A DNA stretch of 64,000 nt from Limnanthes douglasii subsp. nivea (lineage: Eukaryota > Streptophyta > Magnoliopsida > Brassicales > Limnanthaceae): contig JAUPFV010000004.1 of NCBI GenBank assembly GCA_036936605.1, forward strand, positions 142,768,973-142,832,972, read 5' to 3'. The position numbers and the translations under genes are program-made. Below are positions 12,991 to 24,149 of the stretch, in pieces. The notes beneath the pieces were generated by a model. That model worked only from the letters and a program-made list of their open reading frames with translations. It made no database searches and was not told where the DNA came from. Numbering within the stretch: position 1 is the first letter of the stretch; the number at the start of each line of letters is the position of its first letter.

Positions 12991-13379
12991 TTTTTATAAG
13001 ACATGGTGTACTCTTTTTCCCACCGTGGTGGTGCAATATTTTTAGTGAGACACCATGAAGGACGGTTATCAATACTATGGTATTCCCAAAAGATGTTTAT
13101 TTCATTTGTTTGTACATGTCTTAATTCGTATGAAGATAAGATGAAGACGATGTTTAAGATAAATTAAAAATATAAAGTAGTTAAAGTTTGAAGAACCTAG
13201 TATAATTTTATGGGGAATAGTTAAAAAATAATATTAAAGGAAAACAATTAATTAATAAATTAAGACTATCTTAATGAGGATGAAGTGGTTAAAAATGTGA
13301 GGTAATGAGTAAAAAATCAACCACTTATTGGAATGATAAAAAAATATAAAAGTTCCTAAAGTAGGAGGTAATTATTAAT

Positions 13380-13640
13380 AATGAACGTGACTTTGAGCAA
13401 AGCTCATAATGAATAAATATGATGTGATCACGCAAAACGCCTGAGCTTTATGTCAATCAACAAACATGGGTATAAGACAAGTTCATTATCTGGAAGGATA
13501 ATGTAGCTATGTAAGGGTCCATAAACGCCAGAACATTATGTAAATCGACAGACATGGCTATAAGACAAGCTCATTATTTTGAAAAACAATATGACCACAC
13601 AAAGGACCCTAAATGTCTGGGTTATCAATGTCGTTATTAT
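13380..13640. repeat. Degenerate tandem repeat, unit about 105 bp
   Basis: Successive blocks carry CATGGgTATAAGACAAGtTCATTAT, then a TAAGGGTCC/AAGGACCC stretch, then a CGCC/GTCTG..CATTATGT..ATCGACA stretch. It lies downstream of the integrase remnant in the position of a Gypsy 3' untranslated region. Related motifs on the opposite strand lie near 15.9-16.17 kb. Confidence 0.5.
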
Positions 13641-14224
13641 GAGTAATTGTTTTTCTTAAAATAGAGAACCTAAATAAAGTGATATAGATATACGATCTAC
13701 ATAAGAAAGTAAAAGAAAGTAATGAGTAAATGTTTTGATTATATGTTAGTTATGAAAATTTAAGAAACAAATATTTGATAAATTATCTACACGACCTTCA
13801 AATATGACTAGTATCAATAAGACAGTTATTAATCAGCAAGTTTATAAACCAAAGGTTTAGTATGCGATATTTATTGAAGGAGTGTCTACATATCCAATCA
13901 ATGCAAATAAGTCAAGTCTAGATATAAAATGGTATGGGGCCAATAATAGTATGTGAAAATTACTTATGCCATGGACCAATGATGAGTTAACAAATCATGC
14001 ATAAAAATTATAAATGAATGGAAAGTAAATACATATAATAAATAGTTAATTATGCATCACCGTACAAACTAAAATGATTATCAAATATACATTAATTCGA
14101 TCAAATGCGTACAATATAGTTTAAAGTTTAAGAAAAATAAAAATATTACTCATTTTGATTGGTAGGACATGAAGACATTCATTGCTATTTTTGTTATGAG
14201 AGTTATCTTGTGGGAGAAATTTAA
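13641..14224. other. No gene seen
   Basis: AT-rich DNA after the Gypsy 3' repeats. An LTR may be present but I could not define one. Confidence 0.4.
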
Positions 14225-14525
14225 TGTTAACATTCTAGAATGAAGAAGATGATGAAGAAGAAAATGATGAAGAAGAAGAATAAGACGGAGATGAAGAAGA
14301 GACGAAGATGAATAAGAAGAAACTAAAGAAGAAGAAGAAGAAGAAGAAGAAGAAAATAAGAAGAAGAAGATGATGAAGAAAAAGATGATGATGAAGAAAA
14401 AGAAGATGAAGATGAAGAAGACGAAGATGAAGAAAAAGAAGAAGAAGAAAAAGAAGAGGAATGTGAATAAAAATAGGAGGAAAAAGAGGAAGAGAAGAGA
14501 ATGAGGAAGAAGAAAGATAATTTAC
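14225..14525. repeat. Purine-only GAA/GAT tract of about 300 bp
   Basis: The plus strand is almost entirely A and G, built of GAA, GAT and AAG triplets with an uninterrupted (GAA)n core around 14326-14352. Minus-strand open frames of Ser, Leu and Phe are artefacts of this composition. Such mirror-like polypurine tracts can form triplex (H-DNA). Confidence 0.9.
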
Positions 14526-14939
14526 CAATCTGAGACGTTACTACAACAAACCGATAATCCATACGTTCTTATTAACTTCGTTAATTTTTTAACTCATTAA
14601 TTAAATTAAATACCCATTTGTTTTTCATAATCAATCTAATCTTATTTTGATACTTAGATAAAAAATATTTTTCTTTTAAATACTTATATAAGTAATTTTG
14701 GTTTGGTAGATCCACAAATATTTAATTAAAAGTTTGTAGATTAATGTATAGTAACCTCTTATCAAATATTTCCAGTTTTGAACGTTTGTTATGCTAATTT
14801 AAAAACTTCAAACTAAAGTAGAATATTTTTCAATATTTTTTTAGTATATTCGTGTGTGTATATATATATATATATCAACTTATTTATGTTTATCTATAAA
14901 CATATTTTACAAGTTTCCTTTAACTCTATCATTCTTGTT

Positions 14940-15400
14940 GGCAAACAATTTACTTTTGAGAAATTAATGTTGCCAAGTACTTCTTCGATTCATTTGAATC
15001 AATTTGGTGAAAGATTAATAAAATTAAAACAAAAACTTAATGATCATAAAACAACTAGTAAGACATTGAAGATAGCTCAACGTCGATATAATATAAAAAT
15101 AGTTTGAACTTAAAGAATGACGAGATTAACCTACTTCAAACCTTATAAGATCAATTGAAACAAAAAAAAGCAAATTCAAAGTTGATATTATGGTTACAAA
15201 TAAATTTAAATAAATTAATATGCAACAAGTTAAACAAAATGTTATCTTATGAAAATTTGAAAGAAACTAGAAAAACAATCGATGAATATCGTCTAAAAGC
15301 CTTTCTAGAAATTCATGAAATCAAAGATCATGAAATAATTTATTTAGGAATATATTGAGATGCGCTTCCTAAAAATTATCAAGTTTTATACTCCTTCATG
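14940..15400 (+). pseudogene. Coiled-coil-like remnant, possibly the 3' end of a Gypsy antisense accessory gene
   Basis: Open frames on the plus strand, separated by frameshifts, encode Lys/Glu/Leu-rich helical sequence (KLIKLKQKL, TLKIAQRRYN, KETRKTIDEYRLKAFLEIHEIKDHE) and then LPKNYQVLYSFM. The character resembles the coiled-coil part of the antisense gene in the intact element at 39 kb. Its plus orientation is what such a gene would have if it belonged to the minus-strand Gypsy remnant at 17.2-19.6 kb. No sequence alignment was possible, so the assignment is an inference. Confidence 0.4.
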
Positions 15401-15499
15401 AGTAATAATTATTTTGGTACCTATATTTTTTCTCTGTCTTATGATATTTTAGGTACCAAAAACAATTATTACTAATGAAGGGGTATAAAACTTGATAAT
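15375..15499. repeat. 125-bp foldback: two 50-nt arms around a 25-nt loop
   Basis: The arm at 15375-15424 is the inverted complement of 15450-15499, with about three mismatches and one extra base. The left arm coincides with the end of the coding-like remnant, so the hairpin looks like a local inverted duplication of that sequence rather than a family of terminal repeats. Confidence 0.85.
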
Positions 15500-16753
15500 A
15501 TGGGTAAGTCGGTAGGACACTAATTAACAAATTAATCACGAGCCTCATGATATTTTACTTGTAATTAATATCTTTTAATACTTTATCTAGTAAAAAGTTT
15601 CGTATTAATTTTGAATTTCTTATCAGCTAACACTTTTAGTTTGTTTATAATTTTCTACTGATTATGTAGTATTTTTTAGATTATGATCTTATAAATACCG
15701 TCGTATATTTTTTAGATTATTTATATATAATTTTTATATCATATTGCTTTTCTTAATAAAACATTCATATGTATAATTATTTTATTGTCGGTTCTTCATT
15801 TGTAACTTAAACTGATATTTGTTTTTATTACTAAGTTTTAAGATATAATCAAAGTTATCATCGATAATTATGTATTATAACATCTTTTATTTTCTGAAAA
15901 ATATCATGGTCTCTAACTCTTTTTTAGATGGACTTGGGTTATAACCACATTTGTTTTAACTGAGTTGCATGTCCATTCATGCTTTATCAGCTAGGCTTGA
16001 ATTATAGCCATGTGACTTAGGACCTTTACGGTGTGGCATGTACAGCCTTAGCATAGCCTTTTACGCTTTTCACTTAGACTTCGTTTATAACCATATCTGC
16101 TTCAATTCGATGTCTAACCTCTTAAGACTTTCAGTTGGGTTTGTCTTATGGCCATATTATCTTATTGTATTAGAGTTAAATTATAACCATTATCCGTTGG
16201 TTAGAATTTTTTATTGTATATATAATAACTTAAATAAAATTATTAATGATAATATTCATGTAACACTTGATATTTGTTTTTACAACATAATATCTCATCT
16301 CATTTTTAATAATTCTCCAATTGATATGACATATAGTTTAATAACCAACCATACTAGAACCATCAGCGAAATGTTAATATAAACAAAATGTTTAGGAAAA
16401 TTATATTATCCATCTTTTCATGAGCAATTACTGTCAACAAAAATTCATATAAACAAAAGTTAAAAACTAAACCGTTAAAATCAACATAAATTCGAACTTA
16501 AAATATTATTTTTAAGTCGTGTTTTACTTTCTTCAATCATATAATTCCATCAAAGATAACCCTCTTATACTTTATAGAAATAATATTCAATGTTTTAAAG
16601 CATCACTGCAAAATTATGTTATTTGATTAAAAAACACTACTCTTAATGTAACCATTTGATATTACTAACCTTATTTCTTAATTTTCTTGGAAGAATGAAA
16701 ACCACAATATTTTTACTACTAATACTTCATTGTCCTACCGACTTACCCATATT
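15497..16753. repeat. Perfect 23-bp inverted repeat bounding 1.26 kb
   Basis: Positions 15497-15519 and 16731-16753 are exact reverse complements of each other. Homology stops on both sides, so it is either a short terminal inverted repeat of a small element or a chance survivor of an old inverted duplication. The interior has no recognisable coding sequence. Confidence 0.7.
15910..16170. repeat. Degenerate short tandem repeats (TTATAaCCATa motif)
   Basis: Blocks carrying TTGGGTTATAACCACA, CTTGAATTATAGCCATG, TTCGTTTATAACCATAT and TTGTCTTATGGCCATAT occur at roughly 60-100 bp spacing. The reverse complement resembles the repeats at 13380-13640, which suggests the same 3' region of a Gypsy family in the opposite orientation. 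Confidence 0.45.
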
Positions 16754-17160
16754 GTTTTTAAAAACCAAAAGTTTCTTTTAACTTATCATTTTACACTTTT
16801 ATTCATGTTAAGGTTTTATAAACTTTATTCACATGTACATATTTTGAACATCACCAACATTAAGATAACACTTTTTTAGGATCTAGAGATAAAGAGTAAC
16901 AATCTCTAGCTACCCGTTCACTTCACAAAATTAACCTCACTTTTCTGTTAGTCACATACTTGATACACTAATGATAAGATTACATTACTGACTCCGCTAT
17001 GTGCAACCAAGGTAACCCTAAAGTAAAATTATAAGAACTTGGAGCAGTAACAATCATGAACTAAGTAGTCACGGTCTTTTACGTCTTTTTTTTTCTAAAA
17101 AATACTACTAAGTTCACTTCCCTAACATAATCAGTTGATCGAATAGTGAAACTAACTAAA
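16171..17160. other. No gene seen
   Basis: AT-rich DNA between Gypsy-derived pieces. By position it would hold the deleted RT-integrase part of the minus-strand element to the right, but I find no pol motifs. Confidence 0.4.
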
Positions 17161-17189
17161 TTTCTCTCGACTTTATTAAAAGGTGTCAC

Positions 17190-19046
17190 TCATGTCATTG
17201 AGTCATATCCTACTTTGTAGAATATATTAGCATAACTACCAGTATCAATCATTACTCTTATTACTAGCACTCCAATTATCACAAGTGTTACTAATAACAT
17301 ATTATCATGAGGTGTCACTAATATTCTTAGATCATGATCGGTAAAAGATAAAGATAATATTAACTTAACATGTAAATGCAGAGATGAATCATCAATTAAA
17401 TATATCTTTAAAACATTTATATATATTTTCTTTGATGAATTATTGACCCTCAACAATATATCTCTCCCAAAAATTATACACAAATCTTGTTGTTTGTCTT
17501 TCTTTTGCCTCTTTAAACTTTCGTTCTTTACCTTTTTCTCTACTTTCTTCTTTCCTTCTTTTAAATAAATCTACTAACTCTGCATTATCAATCAACATTT
17601 GAATTTTATCTTTTAATTGAAAGTAATCACTCGTTAAATACCCATGATCATTATGAATACGGTTGTCTTCTCTCATTAGTTGTAGTGAAATTACTCCAGG
17701 AGTTTGATAATTAAAATGTTTCCTTATCTTATCGTAAAAATTGATATTAGTGCATTTGATTAAGTATACTGTCGGTTTTTATTATTATAATAAGAAAATT
17801 GTGACTTATTAATAGAATCCCTGACAACCTCCAAAATTCTCTTAGCTAAAATTTTCTTTTTATCCAACTTATCTCTTATTTTTTTTGTCATTTTAATTTA
17901 CATTTCTCACCTTTTATTTTGATCTTCTACTTTGATATACATTTCGCTTCTTGCTAATAAACTCCTAATACATCCTACCAGAAATTTTACCAAATATTTC
18001 AACAAACTCACATGGAAAATCACTTTTAAATGCTTCCAATGCCACATTCTCGTTACAATCTTCTAATAAACTTATTTCTGTAATAAATCTTTGAACGTAA
18101 TCCTTTATATTCTTCAGTTTTTTAGAATAAAGCCATAATATGATCCCACTAATATTTCAATGCTTTATGAGCAATAAACTGGTGTAGAAACAAACTCAAC
18201 GACTTCCTAAAATTATCGATAAATCTAGGAGATTAATTATTTAACCAAAAAAATGCAATTCTTTTAAAGGTCATTTGAAAAAGCCCGACAAAGTAAAATA
18301 TCATCGGGATTAAATCCTAACATAATATTTCAAAATTCTTCAAGATGGTATTCCAGATATGTTGTACCATCTTTTTTCCATTATGTAAGATCAAAATTCT
18401 TTGGTAATTTACCTTCCAAAATCCTCCGTGTTAATGGAGACTCGCCTAAAGCATACATCACCATTTTTTTTGTCATATTATCTTTTTCAAGTTGTCTTCT
18501 AATATTTTATCCTTTGTTTCATTCTTATTATTGTGTGATAATGCTTCATCACTTGATTTATCAAATTTTCTTCCATTTTATCCTTCCTTAAAACAATTTT
18601 GTTTTCATAAACTAAGTCATCCTTATACATGTTTCCAATGGGTTCACGTTATTTTGCAATAAATTCAATCTACATCGCTCGGACCTTAAATCATTCAATT
18701 ACAAGTCTTGAGCTCGAAACAAAAAAAAATTACCTATTATCTTCATGTTTTGTCTATAAATGTTTGATATTGGTAATATATATTTATGTACCTTTTTGCG
18801 GTCTTACCATTACCGTTAGAATTTCTACGTTATTTCCCAACCTTTTGTAGAGACTTATTTATATAGAGTTCTTGTTGCCGATGTTACTGGTATAACCGTT
18901 GGAGTCCTTTGTACATTGTTGTTCCCACAAGCTGGTAAAGTAACATTACAAGAATTTACTGTTGGAGATCTATGTATATATACCCATTGTGATCCTCTAT
19001 CCATTCCAAGTTTAGTCACCACCATTTGGAGAAAGGCACAATTCAT
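17190..19046 (-). pseudogene. Tat-type Gypsy gag-protease remnant
   Basis: Gag appears to start at the ATG at 19046, only 13 nt after the primer-binding site. Decayed gag continues leftwards through stops and frameshifts, with recognisable segments such as RRILEGKLPKNFDLT, YHLEEF and DDILLCRAFS that parallel gag of the intact element. The frame at 17676-17440 holds a corrupted CX2HX4HX4C region (HNDHGYLTSDYFQLK). The frame at 17483-17190 ends with protease active-site sequence MIDTGSYANIFY, with the catalytic Asp-Thr-Gly preserved. RT and integrase are missing. Confidence 0.75.
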
Positions 19047-19058
19047 TTGGAAAAATAA

Positions 19059-19078
19059 TTCCCACAGACGGCGCCCAA
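19059..19078 (-). other. Gypsy primer-binding site
   Basis: On the minus strand this reads TTGGGCGCCGTCTGTGGGAA, the plant Gypsy PBS type with one extra G. It lies between the LTR edge to the right and the gag ATG to the left, confirming the element's orientation. Confidence 0.7.
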
Positions 19079-19082
19079 AATT

Positions 19083-19600
19083 ATGTGGAAATTTTCTTCC
19101 TTAAGAGAAAGAAAAAAAGATAATACTAAAAATGATCAAGAGTAGTTCTGTTAATCAATTATCCATGTTATAATTATTAGATCTATTATTTACTTATAAA
19201 TGATATGGTTGAATGATACATGTATCTTATGACACGTGTCGACCATCTATTACAACTGATTATTACAACTATATTATCTCTTAACTGCCATGAGCAATTT
19301 AATAACATACAACATCTTTCTCGAATATCCTAATATCTCTAAGTTATTTCATATTTAGTTGAACTTAATTTTAGTATTATATATATATGCTTTGTCAATG
19401 CTCTCATCCTACTTTTGTCGATACATCTTGCTAAGTTCTTTACCAATGCCTTTATTTATTAATTAGTTTTCTATTTTTCTAATACCTTCCATCTTCTCCT
19501 AGTATCATTGGTTCCTACATTGATTAATTTTGTCGACGATAATCTTTAACTTTCTCGTAAAAAGAGAATGTTATCCTAGCGACATACAACCTTATCACTT
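19083..19600 (-). mobile_element. 5' LTR remnant of the minus-strand Gypsy element (outer edge approximate)
   Basis: It sits directly upstream of the PBS and contains a CACGTGTC box, T-rich stretches and short A/T promoter-like elements on the minus strand. It shares short patches (GTTAAGAGATA, then a GTCA-type box) with the plus-strand LTR near 22.2 kb, so the two may be related. No pairing 3' LTR or target duplication was located. Confidence 0.45.
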
Positions 19601-20579
19601 ACTTCAGAATTAATTTTGGTTTTTTGTTATAAAATATCAGAGATAATTTCACGGGAAGTGTATGAGCCATTGGGACATATAACAAAATATTTATTGAGGA
19701 TAAATTTATATCAAGAGAAGAGAACGACCAACAGAACCTCTGGCAGCGTATGTGGGTGGAAAAATTGATGGTGTTATATGAGATGTGTGTGTTCCTTTTT
19801 GCTAATTTTTTTATAAAGGGATTTTTTTTAATTTGAGTTATTTCAACAACATCATTAACATTGGAGGAGGTATGATTCACTTTTAGATAATGTTTGGTGA
19901 TTCCACAAGTTTTTATTTTACATGAAGGATTTTATTTAGTTATCTTAGTCGGGCATATGCGTTTAGAAGAGGATGTGTGTTTTTTGGATGAATTATTGCA
20001 TGCGTTAATAAAATATATCTAATCCACATGTGCCTTCGACATTTACAAGATTAAGTAAAATTGTTTCCAAGTCATTTTTACTAGTAAGAACCCCGGTTTG
20101 AGCAACGGTGGTAACTCCATATTTGTTCATTTTTAGTTTGGTGGTTTTCCAGTATCCTGAAAGAAAAACTTTTTTGTGGTGAATAAGGAATTATACTTAT
20201 CTTTTGATATATTTAATGCAACTTAATATTGTATTTTTAATGCTAATATTTCGTGAACCATTTCAGAGAAGTTTTTGGTGATGACAAAACAAGCTGAAAA
20301 TGACTTGATAAAAATATAAAATGTCCAAAGATAATGTATGTATGGAACTTATAAGAGTTGATAAAAAAAGAGTATATGTTAGTTTACATGTTTTCATCCA
20401 TTTTCTTTCAACTTGTCTGAACCCTTTGAAAGTGGTAAATTTCCAAAGTCGATGATATAAAAAACAATTGTGTTCCATAAATTATCTGAATCAGGAAGTC
20501 ATACTATGTGGTGAAATATAATGAGGGCTATATTATAAAAAACGAATGTGGGATACTTTTGAACATGTGCATTAATTTA

Positions 20580-20870
20580 GGATATCTTCAATAGTTATTA
20601 AAATTTCAGAAAAATTAGAAGCTACGATTACATTAATAAGTGTCCTCCAACCATTAGGAGTAAGCTGAGAAGGATTAATTTATGTAAATTTAAAAAACTC
20701 AGTTATAAGAGAATGAAGAGGAAATTTATGTCTCCAGTTTAGTAGGCTACTAAAAATACAAATTATGTATCCTTGAACTTGATTAGCAAGTTCTCATTCT
20801 TTAGGTAATCTAATGATTGTGTTAATAGAGATTCTACATTTGTATATCATATAAGCTAGATTCAATTATA
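20580..20870 (-). pseudogene. Decayed antisense accessory gene of a Gypsy element (Transposase_28-like domain)
   Basis: Minus-strand translation gives an FSSLLNWRHKFPLHSLITEF segment followed by a PSQLTPNGWRTLINVIVASN-like segment. These align in order with FFTELFNWGLRFPLDSEIV and PTQLSPNGWFTLMSCIMASR of the antisense gene in the intact element at 40.6-42 kb. That domain is the 'putative gypsy type transposon' family (Pfam Transposase_28). Stops interrupt it. The host element should run on the plus strand with its 3' LTR to the right, which agrees with the plus-strand LTR at about 21.8-22.4 kb. Further accessory sequence probably occupies 19.6-21.3 kb but is not readable. Confidence 0.7.
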
Positions 20871-21500
20871 CATCGGGTTCTTCTATATACTCATAAGGTT
20901 TGGGTTGATATTAGACTAAATTTAAGGATGTCATGATTGGCTTTCATATCTTCTATAATTTGGTATGATGCATAATGATTTATGATGTCACTAGAAGAAG
21001 TTGTTGTTTTGTTAGGCATTGGGGGGAGTATTTGATGTATTCTTGTTCATATAACCTCAGCTTGGTTCGTATTATTAATTATTTCTAAACTTTCATCAAA
21101 AGAAATAAACCTTTTATCCTTTTTATTTTCAACTAATTGAAGTTTTCAATAGTTAGTGTTTTAGAGGAATTGTGTGAGAAGGAAGATGAATCAGAATTTC
21201 CATCAAATGATTGGCTAGAATTGTTACCTAAATCTCCAAACAATCAACTTTGATCGTCATCTTGAGAATTAGTTTGTTCCGGACATACCTATAAAAAGTA
21301 AAAAGAGATTTTATAGAATTTTGACTTTTACGTTCCATAAATATAAAATCTATGAATAGACTTATGATTTAGTAATTTATAAAAGAAGAAGATAAACAAC
21401 AGTTATTAGATCAAAGTAAAGATGATCGGTTTTTTATTAATCATCGTGTAAGACGAGTGTAGTAGTGCTTTTGCATTAAGTCACGTCAAAGTAACAAATG

Positions 21501-21818
21501 CATAAACATGATTTAAATTTGAAGTAAAAAAGTTATGGAAATTTTTCAAACAAACGATTGATCTTACCTCGTCTACTTATTTTAAGGAACCAGTCCTTGT
21601 AAGTATAACTTCTTCTCAGGACTAGGTCATATTCCATGATAAAGGTATTTTAACGAATTCATAAACATGATTTAAATTTTAAATACAAAAAATTATGGAA
21701 ATTTTACAAACAAACGATTGATCTTACCTCGTATACTTATTTTAAGGAGTCAGTCATTTCAATAAGTATAACTTCTAATAAGGACTAATGGAAGTCATGA
21801 TAAATGTATTCTCACTAG
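21501..21818. repeat. 159-bp tandem duplication
   Basis: CATAAACATGATTTAAATTT at 21501 recurs at 21660, and both copies continue through AACAAACGATTGATCTTACC and a CAGTC...AAGTATAACTTCT stretch. It lies between the antisense-gene remnant and the LTR, in the promoter-side region of that gene. Confidence 0.85.
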
Positions 21819-21829
21819 GTCATATTCCC

Positions 21830-22400
21830 TTATATACAAGGTAAAAGTTAAACAAGTTAATTATATATAAGTATAAATTATTATGGATAGGTATCACGAG
21901 AGGAGTGTACAAAACAAGCTATTCATAGAATATAAGAGGAGAAAAGTGAAGTATAACATGTTAAGGAGTCTGGATGAGCTAAATCAGGAATATAAGAGGA
22001 CATAAAAACATGGTGAAATTAATAATGTAGACGAGCTGAATATAGGGATCCACGTTGCAGAAAGAATGAGAACTTAAGACATATTATTGGGAAACAATAG
22101 ATGATTTTAGAAGGGTCAAAATTAATCAAGAAGCTTATGGATTAGTCTACCAATATTAGTTAAATACCTTGAATGGTTAAGAGATATATTAGTCAAAGTA
22201 TAAATATATGTAACAACCTATTCTTAGATGAATGACACATGTCAATATTTACATATGTCAATCATCCATTTATGTTAGATCTTTGGAAATTATATAAATA
22301 ATATTGTAACCCTTCATTTGAAGATGATTGATTTCTAGATAATAAAAATTTACTTTGTCTCTCTTAAATCTTCAGTTGTTCAGTCTTATGCATCTTTAAA
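21830..22400 (+). mobile_element. Gypsy LTR, plus strand (boundaries approximate)
   Basis: The block has a clear LTR-like promoter and terminator order: TTATATAAATAATATTGTAACC at about 22292 and an AATAAAAATTT polyadenylation-like site at about 22340. GC content is slightly higher than in neighbours. It is placed where the 3' LTR of the element carrying the antisense remnant should be. Confidence 0.5.
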
Positions 22401-24140
22401 ATTTTATTTACGAGTTTAATGTTCATAAAAAAAGTCTACTACTCATTGGATTATCGAGACCAACATTCATCGAAATTTTACAACGCACATTAAGATAAAA
22501 TCATATAAGGATCACATTTTTAAATATAAACGAAATAATATTTAACATTGGATTTAAGATAAATTAAATATACTCTTACAAAACTAATAAAATACTCTTG
22601 GGAAAACGTATTAAATTGTACATTTATGAGTGTGAGAAAATTGTGTATTGATCTTACTTAATCAATTTGAGTAAGAAAACCTTAATTTAAGGTAGTTTTC
22701 TTAGTTATATTTCTTAATCAACAATTCAAAAATGGAAATATCTTATCCATGATCAACTATACCAAACATTAACCTTCCTTTTAGTCTGATCGATGCACAT
22801 AATTTTACAAAATATGAACTTATCAAAATTTAAACGAATCAAGTCAACAATACAGATTACTTTGGTAACATATTTGCTTCTTGACTATTTACTAAAGTTA
22901 TGACAACCTTAAAGCATATCAATCACATAAAAAAAATACTCAATAACCACAAAATATACTCAAGAGCCTAACACACAGTGGTCCATGAGGCCTAAATTGT
23001 CCAATTGTGGCTCTATTATAGTGGGTCACAACAAGCTGAATTTCCTAGTCGTGGCTCATCTACATTGTAGTGCAACATTCAAAATTTCCTAGTCGTGGCT
23101 CTGCAATAATGTGCCACAACAAACTAAATTATACAGTTTAAGTATGAAAGTTAAAACATAAAGAAATTCCCATATAGCTTATCCAATATATTGAAATCAT
23201 AGATCTAACAAGCAAAAACCTTAAATAAATCAAATCACGAATCTTTAACCATAAAACTATACTAACCAATTAAACAATAATCAATTAGCTTGGTCACTTA
23301 TGAGCTTCTATGATATCAATTTTTATATCGATTGGTGATCCAATTAACAGCTAAAGAATTTATATAGTGTTGAGAGCTTCATACTATTAAAATAAAGAGA
23401 GTACTAGAACATATTATTAAGTCTGATTCTGATTGATCATCTCCAAGTTTCTTCGATGACATGCTCTGAAATACGATCTTCTAAATATAAGTAACTCATA
23501 TCTTTTTATTATTCTACTTTTTAAGGAATGTTGTAGAATTATTATTTTACTGGTTATGAACTAAAATCTTGGGGGCTGAATGAGAATAAAGTATTCTATC
23601 ATTTGATTTTTTTAATTATACTAGGTTTAACATAATACATGACTATTTTGAAACCAATTTATTATTAAGTCACTATATTCGGTGACAATAATCCCATAAC
23701 ATTTGTTTTGAAAAAAAAATCATGAACCTTTAAATTTTACTTAAGTTGTTTATATTTTGAATTTAATCATGCACATAATCCGACTTTGATCTTGTATCTA
23801 CGTAATTACTTTCGTGATAAAATTTATATCTACTAGTCTGTTATTTAAAATATATTATTTTTTATTCAGAGTATTATTAGCAATATTTATATATATTATC
23901 ATATAAAAATGGATCCTATTTAAAAAAAACTATCTAATTATGTTGGTTTGATTCAAGTATATTTAATCATATTTTGTATCTAAAATTTTATAAAAGGTCT
24001 GAAAATAAATTAGGTTTTGAATATTTTACAGTAAAATCCTTATGTATTTATGTGTCATCGCCTAGTCTTTTTGTTTTAGTTTTAAAATACCTTGGATTGG
24101 CACATTAGGTCTAATAGCTTTGTATGGACTATGAAAATAG
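22401..24140. other. No gene seen; short repeats at 22.98-23.12 kb
   Basis: Mostly AT-rich. At about 22985-23115 a block carrying TTTCCTAGTCGTGGCTC recurs two to three times at about 55-62 bp spacing. Nothing else is recognisable. Confidence 0.45.
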
Positions 24141-24149
24141 AAGTCCAAC

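Noticed and set aside
14235..14562. Minus-strand open frames rich in Ser, Phe and Leu
   Set aside because: They exist only because the purine tract lacks stop codons on that strand; no domain or codon bias.
16038..16382. 114-codon plus-strand ORF
   Set aside because: Lies over degenerate tandem repeats, is low in complexity and resembles nothing.
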